From NCBI RefSeq assembly GCF_013128195.2, contig NZ_CP053452.2:1178001-1242000 (forward strand): a DNA stretch of 64,000 nucleotides, read 5' to 3'. A model generated the notes under the pieces. That model saw only the letters and a list, made by a program, of their open reading frames with translations, had not been told where the DNA came from and did not search any database. The stretch is from Frigoriglobus tundricola. GTDB taxonomy: Bacteria > Planctomycetota > Planctomycetia > Gemmatales > Gemmataceae. The position numbers and the translations under genes were made by a program. Below are positions 8,605 to 17,433 of the stretch, one piece after another (within the stretch, counting starts at the first letter, position 1; every line of letters starts with the position of its first letter).

Positions 8605-11274
8605 TCACTTCCGGATCTCGCCGGCCGGGCGGACCGGGTCCGCTGGCACTGGTAGGTGCGGCGTAATGACGACGAGCGTCTCGTCCTGATCGCGGTTCAG
8701 TAACCGCCGGATCATACCGGTGAAGGACCCGCTGGTGTCCTGTGCCATCACGACGAGCATCGTTTGGCCCAAACGGACTTGCGAAACGGCTCGCACCGAA
8801 CCCGTGTTGAAAACCGGCACCCGCGTGGTCGATTCGCTACCGGGAGCCCCGGTCGTCAGCACGGTATGAGACACGGTGGTGCTTTCGAGTTCCGCCGTCA
8901 CAAGAACGGACGTCCCATCGGGACAGACGCGCGGGGTGAACCGCATGGAGAGGCCGGTCGGCACGTACTCGGTTTTCGGTTCAAGAGCGGTGCCGTTCTC
9001 GGACTTCACCAGGCCGAGAGTCTGCACCGGGACCTCCTGGCCGACCCGCACGACGCCGCTCTGGTTGTCACTCACGCACAACTCGGGCCGCGACAGGATC
9101 TCGCACTCGTTGCATTCCCGGGCGGCGCGGATCAGCCCCGTGAGCATTTTCGCCTCGCGCGGCGAGAGGGTCACCGCCGTTCCGCTCGCCGCGCCCTCGT
9201 CCAACAGTCCGTACCGCGCCGCGAACCCGCGCGGCACCTGAACCACCATCGTTTGCAGCGTCACCTGCGGCGGCGCTTTGTCGATACTCGCGAGCACGGT
9301 GAGGATTTCTTCGTAAAGGGCGGGCTCGGCAGAAATCAACACCGTGTTCGCCACCGGTTCCGCGACCAGGACGGCCTTCTGGTTGGCGGCCGGCGTCTTG
9401 CTTTGCAGATAGGCGTATATCGCTTGCGTCGTGTCCGCGGCGGCGGCGTATTTGAGCTTGTGGACGCTATTGAGTCTCTTGTCCGGCGCGGGTTCGTCGA
9501 TGTTCAGCGGTCCGGTGAACGCGCCGAACCTGGGGAGACAGTGGAGTCCGTTGAGCCATACGCCCACCTCGTTCACCACTTCCAGCGTATTCGTAACAAC
9601 GAGCGCGCACCCGATGTCGAAATATTCTGCCTGACCACGGCCGCCGTTCGTATCCCACGAGCCGGGGCGAACCGAGCCTGTGACGACCTTCACGATGTTG
9701 CCCACGTTCCGGCGGTACTCGGCGGTCGCGTCCACTCCGCTTTGGCCGGGTTTGTTCGGGATCACAAGGTCCGCGATGTTGAACACCTTCGTCACCCGGG
9801 CCGGCACCTCATGAGGTGCCGGAGCGAGGCCCACCGCGGGCTCGTCGTTCCGCAGCACGCGGACCGAGACGAGAACGACGACCTCGTATTCCGTCGCCGG
9901 CTTCTCTTTCTTGATAACCCCCTTACGGGCCGGGCGCTCGCCGGTTTCCTTCCAACTGCCAAGAACGATCGTGCCGCCCGTCGGCATGATCGCGGTCTTC
10001 TCGATCTGCTCGGTCCTGATGTCCGGCGCCTGAAGGAACTGCGTGACCGGGACCGGGGTGCCCTGCGATCCGCCCTCGAATACCGGGGTGATCTTCGTCA
10101 CGACAGGAACGAGTTCCACGTTGCCGACGAGCGCGGTGTGCTTCAGGTTGGCCCGGACACTGACGCGCGTGTGATCGGCCAGCACGTGCCCGGTGAGCGT
10201 GAGCACGTTGCCCAGCTCGATCGGCTTGTTCTGTGGGACAAACACCGTCGCCCCTTTCACCTTCATCACTTCGACGCTGGTGGTGAAGAACTGCTGTTCG
10301 GTGTTGCGGACCGTCGCCGCCTGCCCGTCGTCGGCGGTGACCTTTGGGAGTTGCACCACGTTCGCGTCGCGCTGGCCCTGGGCGGCTTCGAGGAGGCGGA
10401 AGACGGCCTTGTCGGTCAGAACCGTATCGCCAGTCAGCTTGACGCCCGCCCGTTCGCAAAACCCGACGGGCACCTTGAGGAGCCGCACCTCGAAATTAAC
10501 GGAAAGGGCTGGGTTCGTCGCGGCGACGGGAGGGGGCGATTGCCCTCCGAACGGGGCGGGAACGACCGCCACCGGCTGCATGTCTCCCAGGAGCTGACAG
10601 GCCGGTGTGTAGGTCGGATCAGCTTTGAGTGCGAGGAGGATTTGAGCCTTGCTCGCGTCGGCGTGTCCCATGTGGTCGAGGAGCCCGGCCAGGTTGTGCC
10701 GGGCCTGGGCCTCGGGCATGATCTGGCACAGCGCCGCGAACGCCTCGTCCCACTTGCCGGAGAACGCCTGACAGAACCCGAGCGTCTTCTTCACCGCCCG
10801 GTTCTCCGGGTCGATCTTCAGCGCGAACTCGCACCACGCCACCGCCCCGGTCCAGTCCTTCCACCGGGCGTGGGCCAGGGCCACCTCGTGGGCCACGCCC
10901 GCATCGCTCGGGTACAGGGTCAGGTACTTCTTGTACATTTCTATCGCCCGGTCCCGGTCCCCGAGCCGCGCGTAGAACCGGGCCATCCCGGTCAGGGCCG
11001 CCTTGCTCTTGGGGTCCTGGGCCAGCGCCTTCTGGTACCCGGTCCGGGCCATGTCCAGAAGCTCCTCCTTGCTCCCGGGCGTCTTCTCGTCCAGGGCCGC
11101 TTCCAGCCGCACGTCCGCGATCGCCACCAGCGATTCCGCCGACGCCGGGTGCTTGCTGTCGTCCGCCGCCACCGGCGCCGTCGGCTTACTCGGCTCCGCT
11201 TCCTTTTGAGCGCGGCCCAGGGCAGGAAGCGCGAACATCGTGAGCGTAATCGCGAACAGCGTCCTGATCCGCAT
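8605..11274 (-). CDS. TPR-containing secretin-like outer-membrane protein
   Basis: The ATG at 11274 is preceded by a strong AGGAGG; the open frame upstream of it is not needed. The product is 889 residues. Residues 1-22 are a signal peptide (LFAITLTMFALPALGRAQ). Residues about 55-230 contain TPR-type helical repeats (for example ARFYARLGDRDRAIEMYKKY). The C-terminal third resembles the secretin/GspD beta-domain, with ILSRPELCVSDNQSGVVRVG, GLSMRFTPRVCPDGTSVLV and DETLVVITPHLPVP. A similar duplicated block lies in the middle (VVQLPKVTADDGQAATVRN). Known secretins form outer-membrane channels for type II secretion or type IV pili. No other secretion genes are adjacent, so the partner system is unknown. 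An AsmA-like gene lies immediately upstream on the same strand. Confidence 0.75.
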   Translation of the reverse strand: MRIRTLFAITLTMFALPALGRAQKEAEPSKPTAPVAADDSKHPASAESLVAIADVRLEAALDEKTPGSKEELLDMARTGYQKALAQDPKSKAALTGMARFYARLGDRDRAIEMYKKYLTLYPSDAGVAHEVALAHARWKDWTGAVAWCEFALKIDPENRAVKKTLGFCQAFSGKWDEAFAALCQIMPEAQARHNLAGLLDHMGHADASKAQILLALKADPTYTPACQLLGDMQPVAVVPAPFGGQSPPPVAATNPALSVNFEVRLLKVPVGFCERAGVKLTGDTVLTDKAVFRLLEAAQGQRDANVVQLPKVTADDGQAATVRNTEQQFFTTSVEVMKVKGATVFVPQNKPIELGNVLTLTGHVLADHTRVSVRANLKHTALVGNVELVPVVTKITPVFEGGSQGTPVPVTQFLQAPDIRTEQIEKTAIMPTGGTIVLGSWKETGERPARKGVIKKEKPATEYEVVVLVSVRVLRNDEPAVGLAPAPHEVPARVTKVFNIADLVIPNKPGQSGVDATAEYRRNVGNIVKVVTGSVRPGSWDTNGGRGQAEYFDIGCALVVTNTLEVVNEVGVWLNGLHCLPRFGAFTGPLNIDEPAPDKRLNSVHKLKYAAAADTTQAIYAYLQSKTPAANQKAVLVAEPVANTVLISAEPALYEEILTVLASIDKAPPQVTLQTMVVQVPRGFAARYGLLDEGAASGTAVTLSPREAKMLTGLIRAARECNECEILSRPELCVSDNQSGVVRVGQEVPVQTLGLVKSENGTALEPKTEYVPTGLSMRFTPRVCPDGTSVLVTAELESTTVSHTVLTTGAPGSESTTRVPVFNTGSVRAVSQVRLGQTMLVVMAQDTSGSFTGMIRRLLNRDQDETLVVITPHLPVPADPVRPAGEIRK

Positions 11275-11409
11275 GCGACACCTCCTGGCGAAAGACCGGT
11301 TCCGCGGCGGAGGATAGCGTGAGACGTTGAGCCGACAAGGCGAACTACTCTGGCGCGAGCGGTCGGGAGCGACAGGGCAAGAAATGCGCTGGGATGTGTG
11401 GAATTCCCA

Positions 11410-11468
11410 GGGACCGCGGGTGTCTCGTCCGCTCTTCGCAAAGAAGCGGACGAGACGCCCGCGGTCCC
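11410..11468 (-). terminator. 23-bp hairpin between two minus-strand genes
   Basis: Arms 11410-11432 and 11446-11468 pair over 23 positions with a single G-U, leaving a 13-nt loop. It lies just past the stop of the AsmA-like gene (11496) and probably ends or processes that transcript. There is no T-tract. Confidence 0.6.
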
Positions 11469-11495
11469 AGGAAACCCGAGCGACCATCGAACCCG

Positions 11496-14400
11496 TTACG
11501 GGTTCTTGCCGAACGGGAGTGGGAACGGCGAGCCGCCCGACTTCGGGTTCGTGCCCGGCACGGCGCCGGGGAACAGCTTGTTGAGTTCCTTATCGAGCGC
11601 GTCCTTACCCGCGTCCTTCGCGCCCTGCCGGGCGAGCGCGACCACCGCGCTCTCGAACGCCTTCGCGTCGATCATCGGCTTGGTCAGGGTGCCTTTCACC
11701 GGCACCTTGATCACCTTCCCCGCAACCGCCTTCATGAGCAGCGGGTTGTTCTTCAGCGCCGGCAGGTCCTTGGGCAGCGGCACATCGATCACCAGATCGA
11801 GGGTGTTGTCGAAGCCCACGGACCCGCTCGTGTGGAGCGTGGTGCCGCTGATCTTGAACGCGAAGTTCTGGTGGTAGACGCGCGCGTTGGCGACCTGCAC
11901 CGGCACCGCGGTGTCGGTCGCCAGCGTCATCGTGGTGGTGTTGGCACCGAGCAACTTGGCCAGTTCCGCGACCACCGGCCCGGCCCCGACCTGCGCTTTG
12001 TGAATCACGAGCGTGCCCTTGAGGGTCGCCTGCGTCGCGTCGGCGAGCGGGATGCGGTTGTCGTCGATGGTGGCGGAGAGTTCGCCTTCGGCCTGTGTGG
12101 CATTGGCAAAAGCCGGCAGCGCGTAGCCGAGCGCCCCGGACGTGGCCTGTGGGGTGAGCTTCGCGTGCTCCACCACCGGCCCCTTCGCGAGCGTGAGAAC
12201 CCCCGGAGCCGGGTCGAGTTTCACCGTCGGCGCGAGCGTCACCTTGCCGCCGCCAAAGGTCGCGGTGACGGGTGCAACGGTCAGCACCCCGCGGGCCAGG
12301 GACGTTTTCAGTTCCCCGGTTCCGACATCGAATCCGTGAGCCTTGAGCGTGTCCCAACCGAGCGCCGCTTCGCCACGCAGCCCGACCAGGACGCTCGGCG
12401 CGGCCGCACCGGCCAGTTCACCGGGCGCCCTGAGCACGATGCCACCGGGCGGGGCGGCCGGCGGGGCAGTCGCGGGCGCGAGTTGCCCGCTCAGGGCGAG
12501 CGCCCGCGTGCCGGTGCCGGTCGCGTTAAACGTCGCTCCAAGGAACTCGCGCGCCAATGGTGTCAGTTTCGCCCAGTCGTAGCGGAGTGAGCCCGAGAAG
12601 TTCAAGTCCTGAGTGGTCGTGATGCGGGCGAGTTGCCCCTTGGCGTCCAGGGCGAGCCCCGGCCGCTCGGCCCTCGCAACGGTCAGCGTCACGGCGTCGG
12701 CGGAATCCGCGTAGTTGCCGTTGGCTTCGAGCCGGAGCGCCGGTTCGGCCCACACCAGTTTCTCCTTCGGACCGTAGGCGAAGTTCGTGACGTCCAGGGT
12801 GGCGGCAAAGGTGGTCACGTCACCCGCGTAACGGAAGCGGACCGGCCCCGCGCCGCGGCCGTAGAACGCGTCCGGGCCACGCGGGTCGGCGTAAAGTTTC
12901 AGCGTCGCGCCGAGCCGATTCAGGTCGGTGACGCACTGCCCGTCACCACTCACTGCGAGGTCCGTTTTGAGTTCAAAGGTCAATGTTCCGTTCGTGACCG
13001 ACAGCGGGGCCGAGTTGAGCGTGAGCGCCGCGACGGTCGCGACGCCCGTGGACCGCACCAGGGTGAAGTCGCCGGTCGCGTTCAGTATCGGTTCGTCGAT
13101 GAACACACCCGCGCCGCGGAACTTCGCGTTCGTGAGGCCGACCGTCAGCCGCTCGACGGTGATGCGGTCGGCGGCGAACCGGGCCTTCCCGCTCACGACC
13201 GCGGTCCCGCCCATCTCGTAAGCCGGGACCGCGGTCACCGCCGCGATCCGAGCTTTCCATCGGGTCAGATCGCCGCGAACGGTCAAATCGACCGCGCCAC
13301 TCGCCAGTGCCCGCACGTCGGCGACCGGTTCGAGCAGCGTCAGGTTCAGCTCGTCGCCGTCCGCGCTGAGCCCCACGCTGGCCGTCGCGAGTTGAACCGG
13401 TCCGCTGGCGGGCGCCCGACCGGTCGCCTTGAGTTTCAGCGTGAGCGCCGGCTCCTTCAGCCCCCGGCCGTTGTGATCGGTGATCGCGAAATCCTTCAGC
13501 ACGACCGCCCCTTCGGCCTTGAACGCCCCGGTCGGCTCGCGGCGGCCGACGAGTTGCACCGTCGCCTCGCCCGCGAGCGTGGCGCCGCCGAGGTCGAGGA
13601 ACTCGGCGAGCCGCTCGCCCAATCGGTTCAAAAGGACCGTGGCAGCGGCCTGCACCGTTTCCGGCGTGGTCTTCGCGTTCACCGCGATGAAGTCCGAGGT
13701 GCAGACGAACTTGTCGAACGTCGGCACCTGACCGCTCGCGTACCGGCCGGTGAACTCGACGTGCAGCGGTTGCTCCCAGTGGATCACCTTGCCGTCCCGC
13801 ACCGCCCGGATCGCGGACGTGAGTATGTGCCCCTGCCAAACCACGCCGGACGGGTCGGCCTGGCTGGTGAGGGTGAGCGCGACCTTCCCCTCGCGCAGTT
13901 CGGTGCCGCCCTTCACGCGGAGCAACTTGGGCACTTTCGCCGCCAGCCGTGAGAGCTCGATGCTCGCCCTCGCCGTCACGCCCGGCCGCATCAACAGTTG
14001 CTCGGTCGGCTCGTTGGGGTCGAAGGTGCCGGCGATCGAGACCGTGCCCACGTCGCACGCGAGATCGAAGCGCTGGACGCTCACCGAGCTACCGGTCACC
14101 TCGACATTGAGCGGAAGCTCAGCAGAGTCGAGCCGGAGCGTGTCGCCGTTCAACCACGGTGCGGAGACGACCAGTTGCTTCGCGCCCGCCGTTCCGGCGA
14201 CGGCGAAACGCGGGCGACCGGTCGCGTCCTTGCCCCAGGAGAGCTGAAGGTCGGTCGTCACCGCGCCCGCGAGACTCAGGTTCGGATCGAGGCGTTTCAA
14301 GAGCGGCGCGAAGGTGTCGAGCGCGAGCCCGGTCGATACGAGCTTCGCGGAACCGGCGTCACCAAGGACCAGCTCCGCGCTGACGCCGCCGGTGGCACTG

Positions 14401-15050
14401 GTGAACGCGACGGCAACCGGTTCGGAGCGGTTCGCGGGGGCACTCACGGTCGCAGCGAGGTTCTCCACGCTCGTCGTCTTGCCATTTTCGGCGTCCGTGA
14501 GGGTGAGTTGACCACCGGACACGCGAACCGCGACGGGCACCCGTGTCGGCCGGGCCGGTCGGCCGTCGTCCTTCAGATATTCCGCGAGTGCGGTTTCAAG
14601 GTTCGTCGCGTTCTTCTCGCACACGAGCGCGATCGTCGGACCCTCGAGCGTGATCTCGCCCGGGTCGGCCGGGTTCCGCGCGAGGTCGAGCAGCGACTTC
14701 TGCGTTGTGATCTTCGGCACACTCACGACGGTGCGCCCGGCTTCGTCCTTGAGGGTCACGTCGCGCAGTTCGAGCGGGGCGAACCAGCCGAGCGACGCGC
14801 CACCGACATCTACACTGCCGTGCAGGTCCGCGAGCGCCCGGCGCGCGAGGTGGTTACGCAAACCCGTGTTGGCGACGATCGCGGGCAGGAACCACGCGCT
14901 CACGACCAGCAGCGTGAGGAGTGGCAGAAAGCGCCGGAACCAGCGGCGCCGGTGCGACACGGGCGGGGCGGTTGGCGCAGTCGGCGCAGACGGTGTAACG
15001 GGCGGGAGTTGCGGCGGAGCCGGCGGGGGCGTAACGGTATCGGCGGACAT
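11496..15050 (-). CDS. AsmA/TamB-like large membrane-anchored protein
   Basis: I chose the ATG at 15050, preceded by AGGAGG six bases upstream; the frame stays open to 15176. The product is 1184 residues. A Pro-rich cytoplasmic head (1-32) is followed by RRRWFRR and one membrane helix (residues about 41-61). The remaining 1100 residues are long repeated beta-strand material (for example LELRDVTLKDEAGRTVVSVP). The C-terminal TLDLVIDVPLPKDLPALKN and VPVKGTLTKPMIDAK segments are typical of AsmA-family proteins. Relatives are proposed to bridge inner and outer membranes and carry lipids. The protein is therefore likely periplasmic and anchored in the inner membrane. It precedes the secretin-like gene on the same strand with a hairpin between. 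Confidence 0.75.
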   Translation of the reverse strand: MSADTVTPPPAPPQLPPVTPSAPTAPTAPPVSHRRRWFRRFLPLLTLLVVSAWFLPAIVANTGLRNHLARRALADLHGSVDVGGASLGWFAPLELRDVTLKDEAGRTVVSVPKITTQKSLLDLARNPADPGEITLEGPTIALVCEKNATNLETALAEYLKDDGRPARPTRVPVAVRVSGGQLTLTDAENGKTTSVENLAATVSAPANRSEPVAVAFTSATGGVSAELVLGDAGSAKLVSTGLALDTFAPLLKRLDPNLSLAGAVTTDLQLSWGKDATGRPRFAVAGTAGAKQLVVSAPWLNGDTLRLDSAELPLNVEVTGSSVSVQRFDLACDVGTVSIAGTFDPNEPTEQLLMRPGVTARASIELSRLAAKVPKLLRVKGGTELREGKVALTLTSQADPSGVVWQGHILTSAIRAVRDGKVIHWEQPLHVEFTGRYASGQVPTFDKFVCTSDFIAVNAKTTPETVQAAATVLLNRLGERLAEFLDLGGATLAGEATVQLVGRREPTGAFKAEGAVVLKDFAITDHNGRGLKEPALTLKLKATGRAPASGPVQLATASVGLSADGDELNLTLLEPVADVRALASGAVDLTVRGDLTRWKARIAAVTAVPAYEMGGTAVVSGKARFAADRITVERLTVGLTNAKFRGAGVFIDEPILNATGDFTLVRSTGVATVAALTLNSAPLSVTNGTLTFELKTDLAVSGDGQCVTDLNRLGATLKLYADPRGPDAFYGRGAGPVRFRYAGDVTTFAATLDVTNFAYGPKEKLVWAEPALRLEANGNYADSADAVTLTVARAERPGLALDAKGQLARITTTQDLNFSGSLRYDWAKLTPLAREFLGATFNATGTGTRALALSGQLAPATAPPAAPPGGIVLRAPGELAGAAAPSVLVGLRGEAALGWDTLKAHGFDVGTGELKTSLARGVLTVAPVTATFGGGKVTLAPTVKLDPAPGVLTLAKGPVVEHAKLTPQATSGALGYALPAFANATQAEGELSATIDDNRIPLADATQATLKGTLVIHKAQVGAGPVVAELAKLLGANTTTMTLATDTAVPVQVANARVYHQNFAFKISGTTLHTSGSVGFDNTLDLVIDVPLPKDLPALKNNPLLMKAVAGKVIKVPVKGTLTKPMIDAKAFESAVVALARQGAKDAGKDALDKELNKLFPGAVPGTNPKSGGSPFPLPFGKNP

Positions 15051-15551
15051 GGTGCCTCCTGCACGGGCGAACGCAACTCGAGGCGCTGCGTACTCGGAAT
15101 GATCGGCAAGGGTTCGATGTGAACGGGTGACAGAAAGGTGCAGAACCTCCCGGTGCAAGAAGATCCGTCGGCGCAACCGTTAAAACGCGCTCCACCTACA
15201 CGGCATGAACGATCGGATACAAGATACGCGGGCCGTGCCCCGTCCTTCAACGCCGGACCACATCCGCTACAACAAGTCATGCCCAGTCTGGACTTGCGCC
15301 GAATCACGCGCGTTTCGGTCAAATCAGGTAGCCGGGGAGGGACATTACATTCTGTGTGACCAAAGCGAGTTGCCCAAGATAAAGTAGGTCATTCGCTCGG
15401 CGAGTGACGCCAACCACCGACCGCAAAAAATTGGTTGGGGCGCGGGTGACGCCCTCCATCGACTCGAAATGGCCGGGCGCGACGCGCGGAGCGAGTCGCC
15501 TACTTTCCCGAACGCCGCACTCCGCCCCGGCCGCCGATTGCGTTCAACACC
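15051..15551. other. Divergent intergenic region with one REPIN-like element
   Basis: This 501-bp gap separates the divergent AsmA-like and zinc-finger genes. Apart from the palindromic element at 15381-15506 I see no gene; it presumably contains both promoters. Confidence 0.5.
15381..15506. repeat. REPIN-like doublet palindrome, copy A
   Basis: The element begins AAAGTAGGTCATTCGCTCGG and ends GGAGCGAGTCGCCTACTTT, so its ends are inverted copies of one another. Each end is itself a small palindrome of the type CACTCGCTCCGCGAGTG. Related copies lie at 31813-32019 and 34363-34514. Confidence 0.7.
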
Positions 15552-17426
15552 ATGACCTCACCCGACGACCCGCTCGAAGCCCTCGCTCAGCTCGTGGTGC
15601 GCCTCCGGGCTGCCGCGGCGGCGGAGCGCGCGGCGGTCGTCGACCGGCTCCTGCCCCTCCTCGGCAACGCCCGCATCCCGATCGGCCTGCGCCTCGCGGC
15701 GACGGCGCGGGCCGTCGACGCCCTTCCCGACACCGCCCGCACGGTCCGACCGATTGTTCGGGCGATTACCGCGGGGCTCTCGCCCGTTCGCGCCATCGAG
15801 CGCCTGCGCCACCTCCAGCACCTGACCGAACGCGGCCACGCGCTCGACGCGCTCGTCGCCGTGCGCGAGCGGAAGGTGAAAATGGGCTGCCCGCGGTGCG
15901 GCGTGCGGCTCGCGCGCGCGGACATGGCGAAGCACCTGTGGCACCAGCACGGCCTCGCGCTGGTTGACGGGAAAACGCGCGGCCGACCGGGAGCGATCAA
16001 GGCGCTCCACCGCGAATACGCGGCCACCGGCGACCCGGCCCTCATCGACCGCGCGGTCGATGTCGGCGGCGAAGCGGCGGTGCGGAAGTGGGCGGCGGAA
16101 ACCGCGTCTGATGAAGAAGCGCTTCCGCTGTGCGCGGCCGCACGCGACCGCGGCGTGAGCCTGTGCCCGGTCTGTTTCGCGGACGTGCCCCTGGTGGTGC
16201 CCGCGCTGCCGCCGGTCCTCGCCGTGGCACACAGTCGGCTCGCGGGCGACGGGCTCGTTGCGACCGCGCCGGGGGCCTTTCCGCCGCGCGTCGCGGCGAC
16301 CGTTGTCGCCGCCGCGGTGCTGTTCACGGTCACCGTTTTCGCTCACGTCGCGTTGGGGTTCGTGTTCGCCATCCTGGCGTACTTCGTCACGCTCGTCGCC
16401 CGAATTGTGCGCGGACCGATGGACACCGGCGCCGTTGACGCCGCGTGGCGCAAGCTCGCCCCGAGGTCGGCCGACCAGCGCGACGCGGCCCGGTTCCTCA
16501 CGCGCCTGTGCCGGACGAGCGTCGGCCGCGGCGACGCGATGGAACGCGCGAACGTCCTCCAGCGCGTGATCGCCCGCGCCCAGGACAACCCGGCCGAGCA
16601 GCAATTGCTCGCCGCGGCGCTGGCGCTCCAAATGGACGACGCCGGGCGGCTCGGCCGCGACCGCGCCGCCGGGATCGCGGACCTCGTGGCGCCGGTGTTT
16701 CGCGGAGAGCAGCCGGCGGCCTTCGCCGAATACGTACTGGCAACCTACCTCTCAGGTCCCCACGACGCGGGCGAGCGGGTACGGCTCCGCGTCCTACTGT
16801 ACCGGGCGGCGTTCGATGCGGGGCTCGCCCCGCGCGCCGTGATCGACCTGTGCGCCGCAGCGGAACACGTTGCCGAAGCGATGCAGTTTCCCCCGCCCCA
16901 CGTCGCGCAGCTCTTCGGCGTGTGGACGGACGGCCGCAAGGCGCGACCGTGGGCGCAGGTCGGCGACGCGCAAACCGTGTTCGATCTGGCCGCCGGCGCA
17001 CCGGCCACCGCGGCCCGGTTGCTCGTGAACGCGCCCGGCCTGTTGCTCGTGTGTGGCACGCCCCCGGAGATCGAACGCGAACTCGGCCCGGTCCTCGTGA
17101 CCACGACCGGCGTGTCGCTCGGCGGCGCGGTCACGCTCGACCCCGACGCGGACGTGAGCGTCACGGAGGACGACCGCGCCCTGATCTTCGGGAAGCACCG
17201 GTTCCGGCTCGACCGAGGGGTTCCGGAGGGGTTCCTCGCCGAATTGAAAGCGTGGCTCCAGTTCCGGGCCGAGGTTCTGGCCCGATACCCGGAGCAATAC
17301 CTGTCTGCGGGGGGGCGCTCACCAGCGCGTTTGATCGCGCCGTTCGTGGCGCGGTGTTCCGCGTGCGGTGCGGCGTGTGTACCGGTGGTCGGCGCGGTCG
17401 CCCGGCCACATGGCCGGTCCGGATAG
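15552..17426 (+). CDS. Membrane protein with a C2H2-like zinc finger, unknown function
   Basis: The ATG at 15552 opens 624 residues. The first 100 residues are helical and Arg/Ala-rich. Around residue 112 there is CPRCGVRLARADMAKHLWHQ followed by HG, a C2H2-type zinc-binding signature (two Cys, then two His 17 and 21 residues on). A second Cys pair, CPVC, occurs near 205. Two close hydrophobic segments (VAATVVAAAVLFTVTVFAHVA and an adjoining one, about residues 240-280) would form a membrane hairpin. The C-terminal 340 residues look globular and end with a further Cys pair, CSACGAAC. No family is recognised. The stop lies only 7 bp from the convergent sulfatase gene. Confidence 0.65.
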   Translation: MTSPDDPLEALAQLVVRLRAAAAAERAAVVDRLLPLLGNARIPIGLRLAATARAVDALPDTARTVRPIVRAITAGLSPVRAIERLRHLQHLTERGHALDALVAVRERKVKMGCPRCGVRLARADMAKHLWHQHGLALVDGKTRGRPGAIKALHREYAATGDPALIDRAVDVGGEAAVRKWAAETASDEEALPLCAAARDRGVSLCPVCFADVPLVVPALPPVLAVAHSRLAGDGLVATAPGAFPPRVAATVVAAAVLFTVTVFAHVALGFVFAILAYFVTLVARIVRGPMDTGAVDAAWRKLAPRSADQRDAARFLTRLCRTSVGRGDAMERANVLQRVIARAQDNPAEQQLLAAALALQMDDAGRLGRDRAAGIADLVAPVFRGEQPAAFAEYVLATYLSGPHDAGERVRLRVLLYRAAFDAGLAPRAVIDLCAAAEHVAEAMQFPPPHVAQLFGVWTDGRKARPWAQVGDAQTVFDLAAGAPATAARLLVNAPGLLLVCGTPPEIERELGPVLVTTTGVSLGGAVTLDPDADVSVTEDDRALIFGKHRFRLDRGVPEGFLAELKAWLQFRAEVLARYPEQYLSAGGRSPARLIAPFVARCSACGAACVPVVGAVARPHGRSG

Positions 17427-17433
17427 TGCAATT

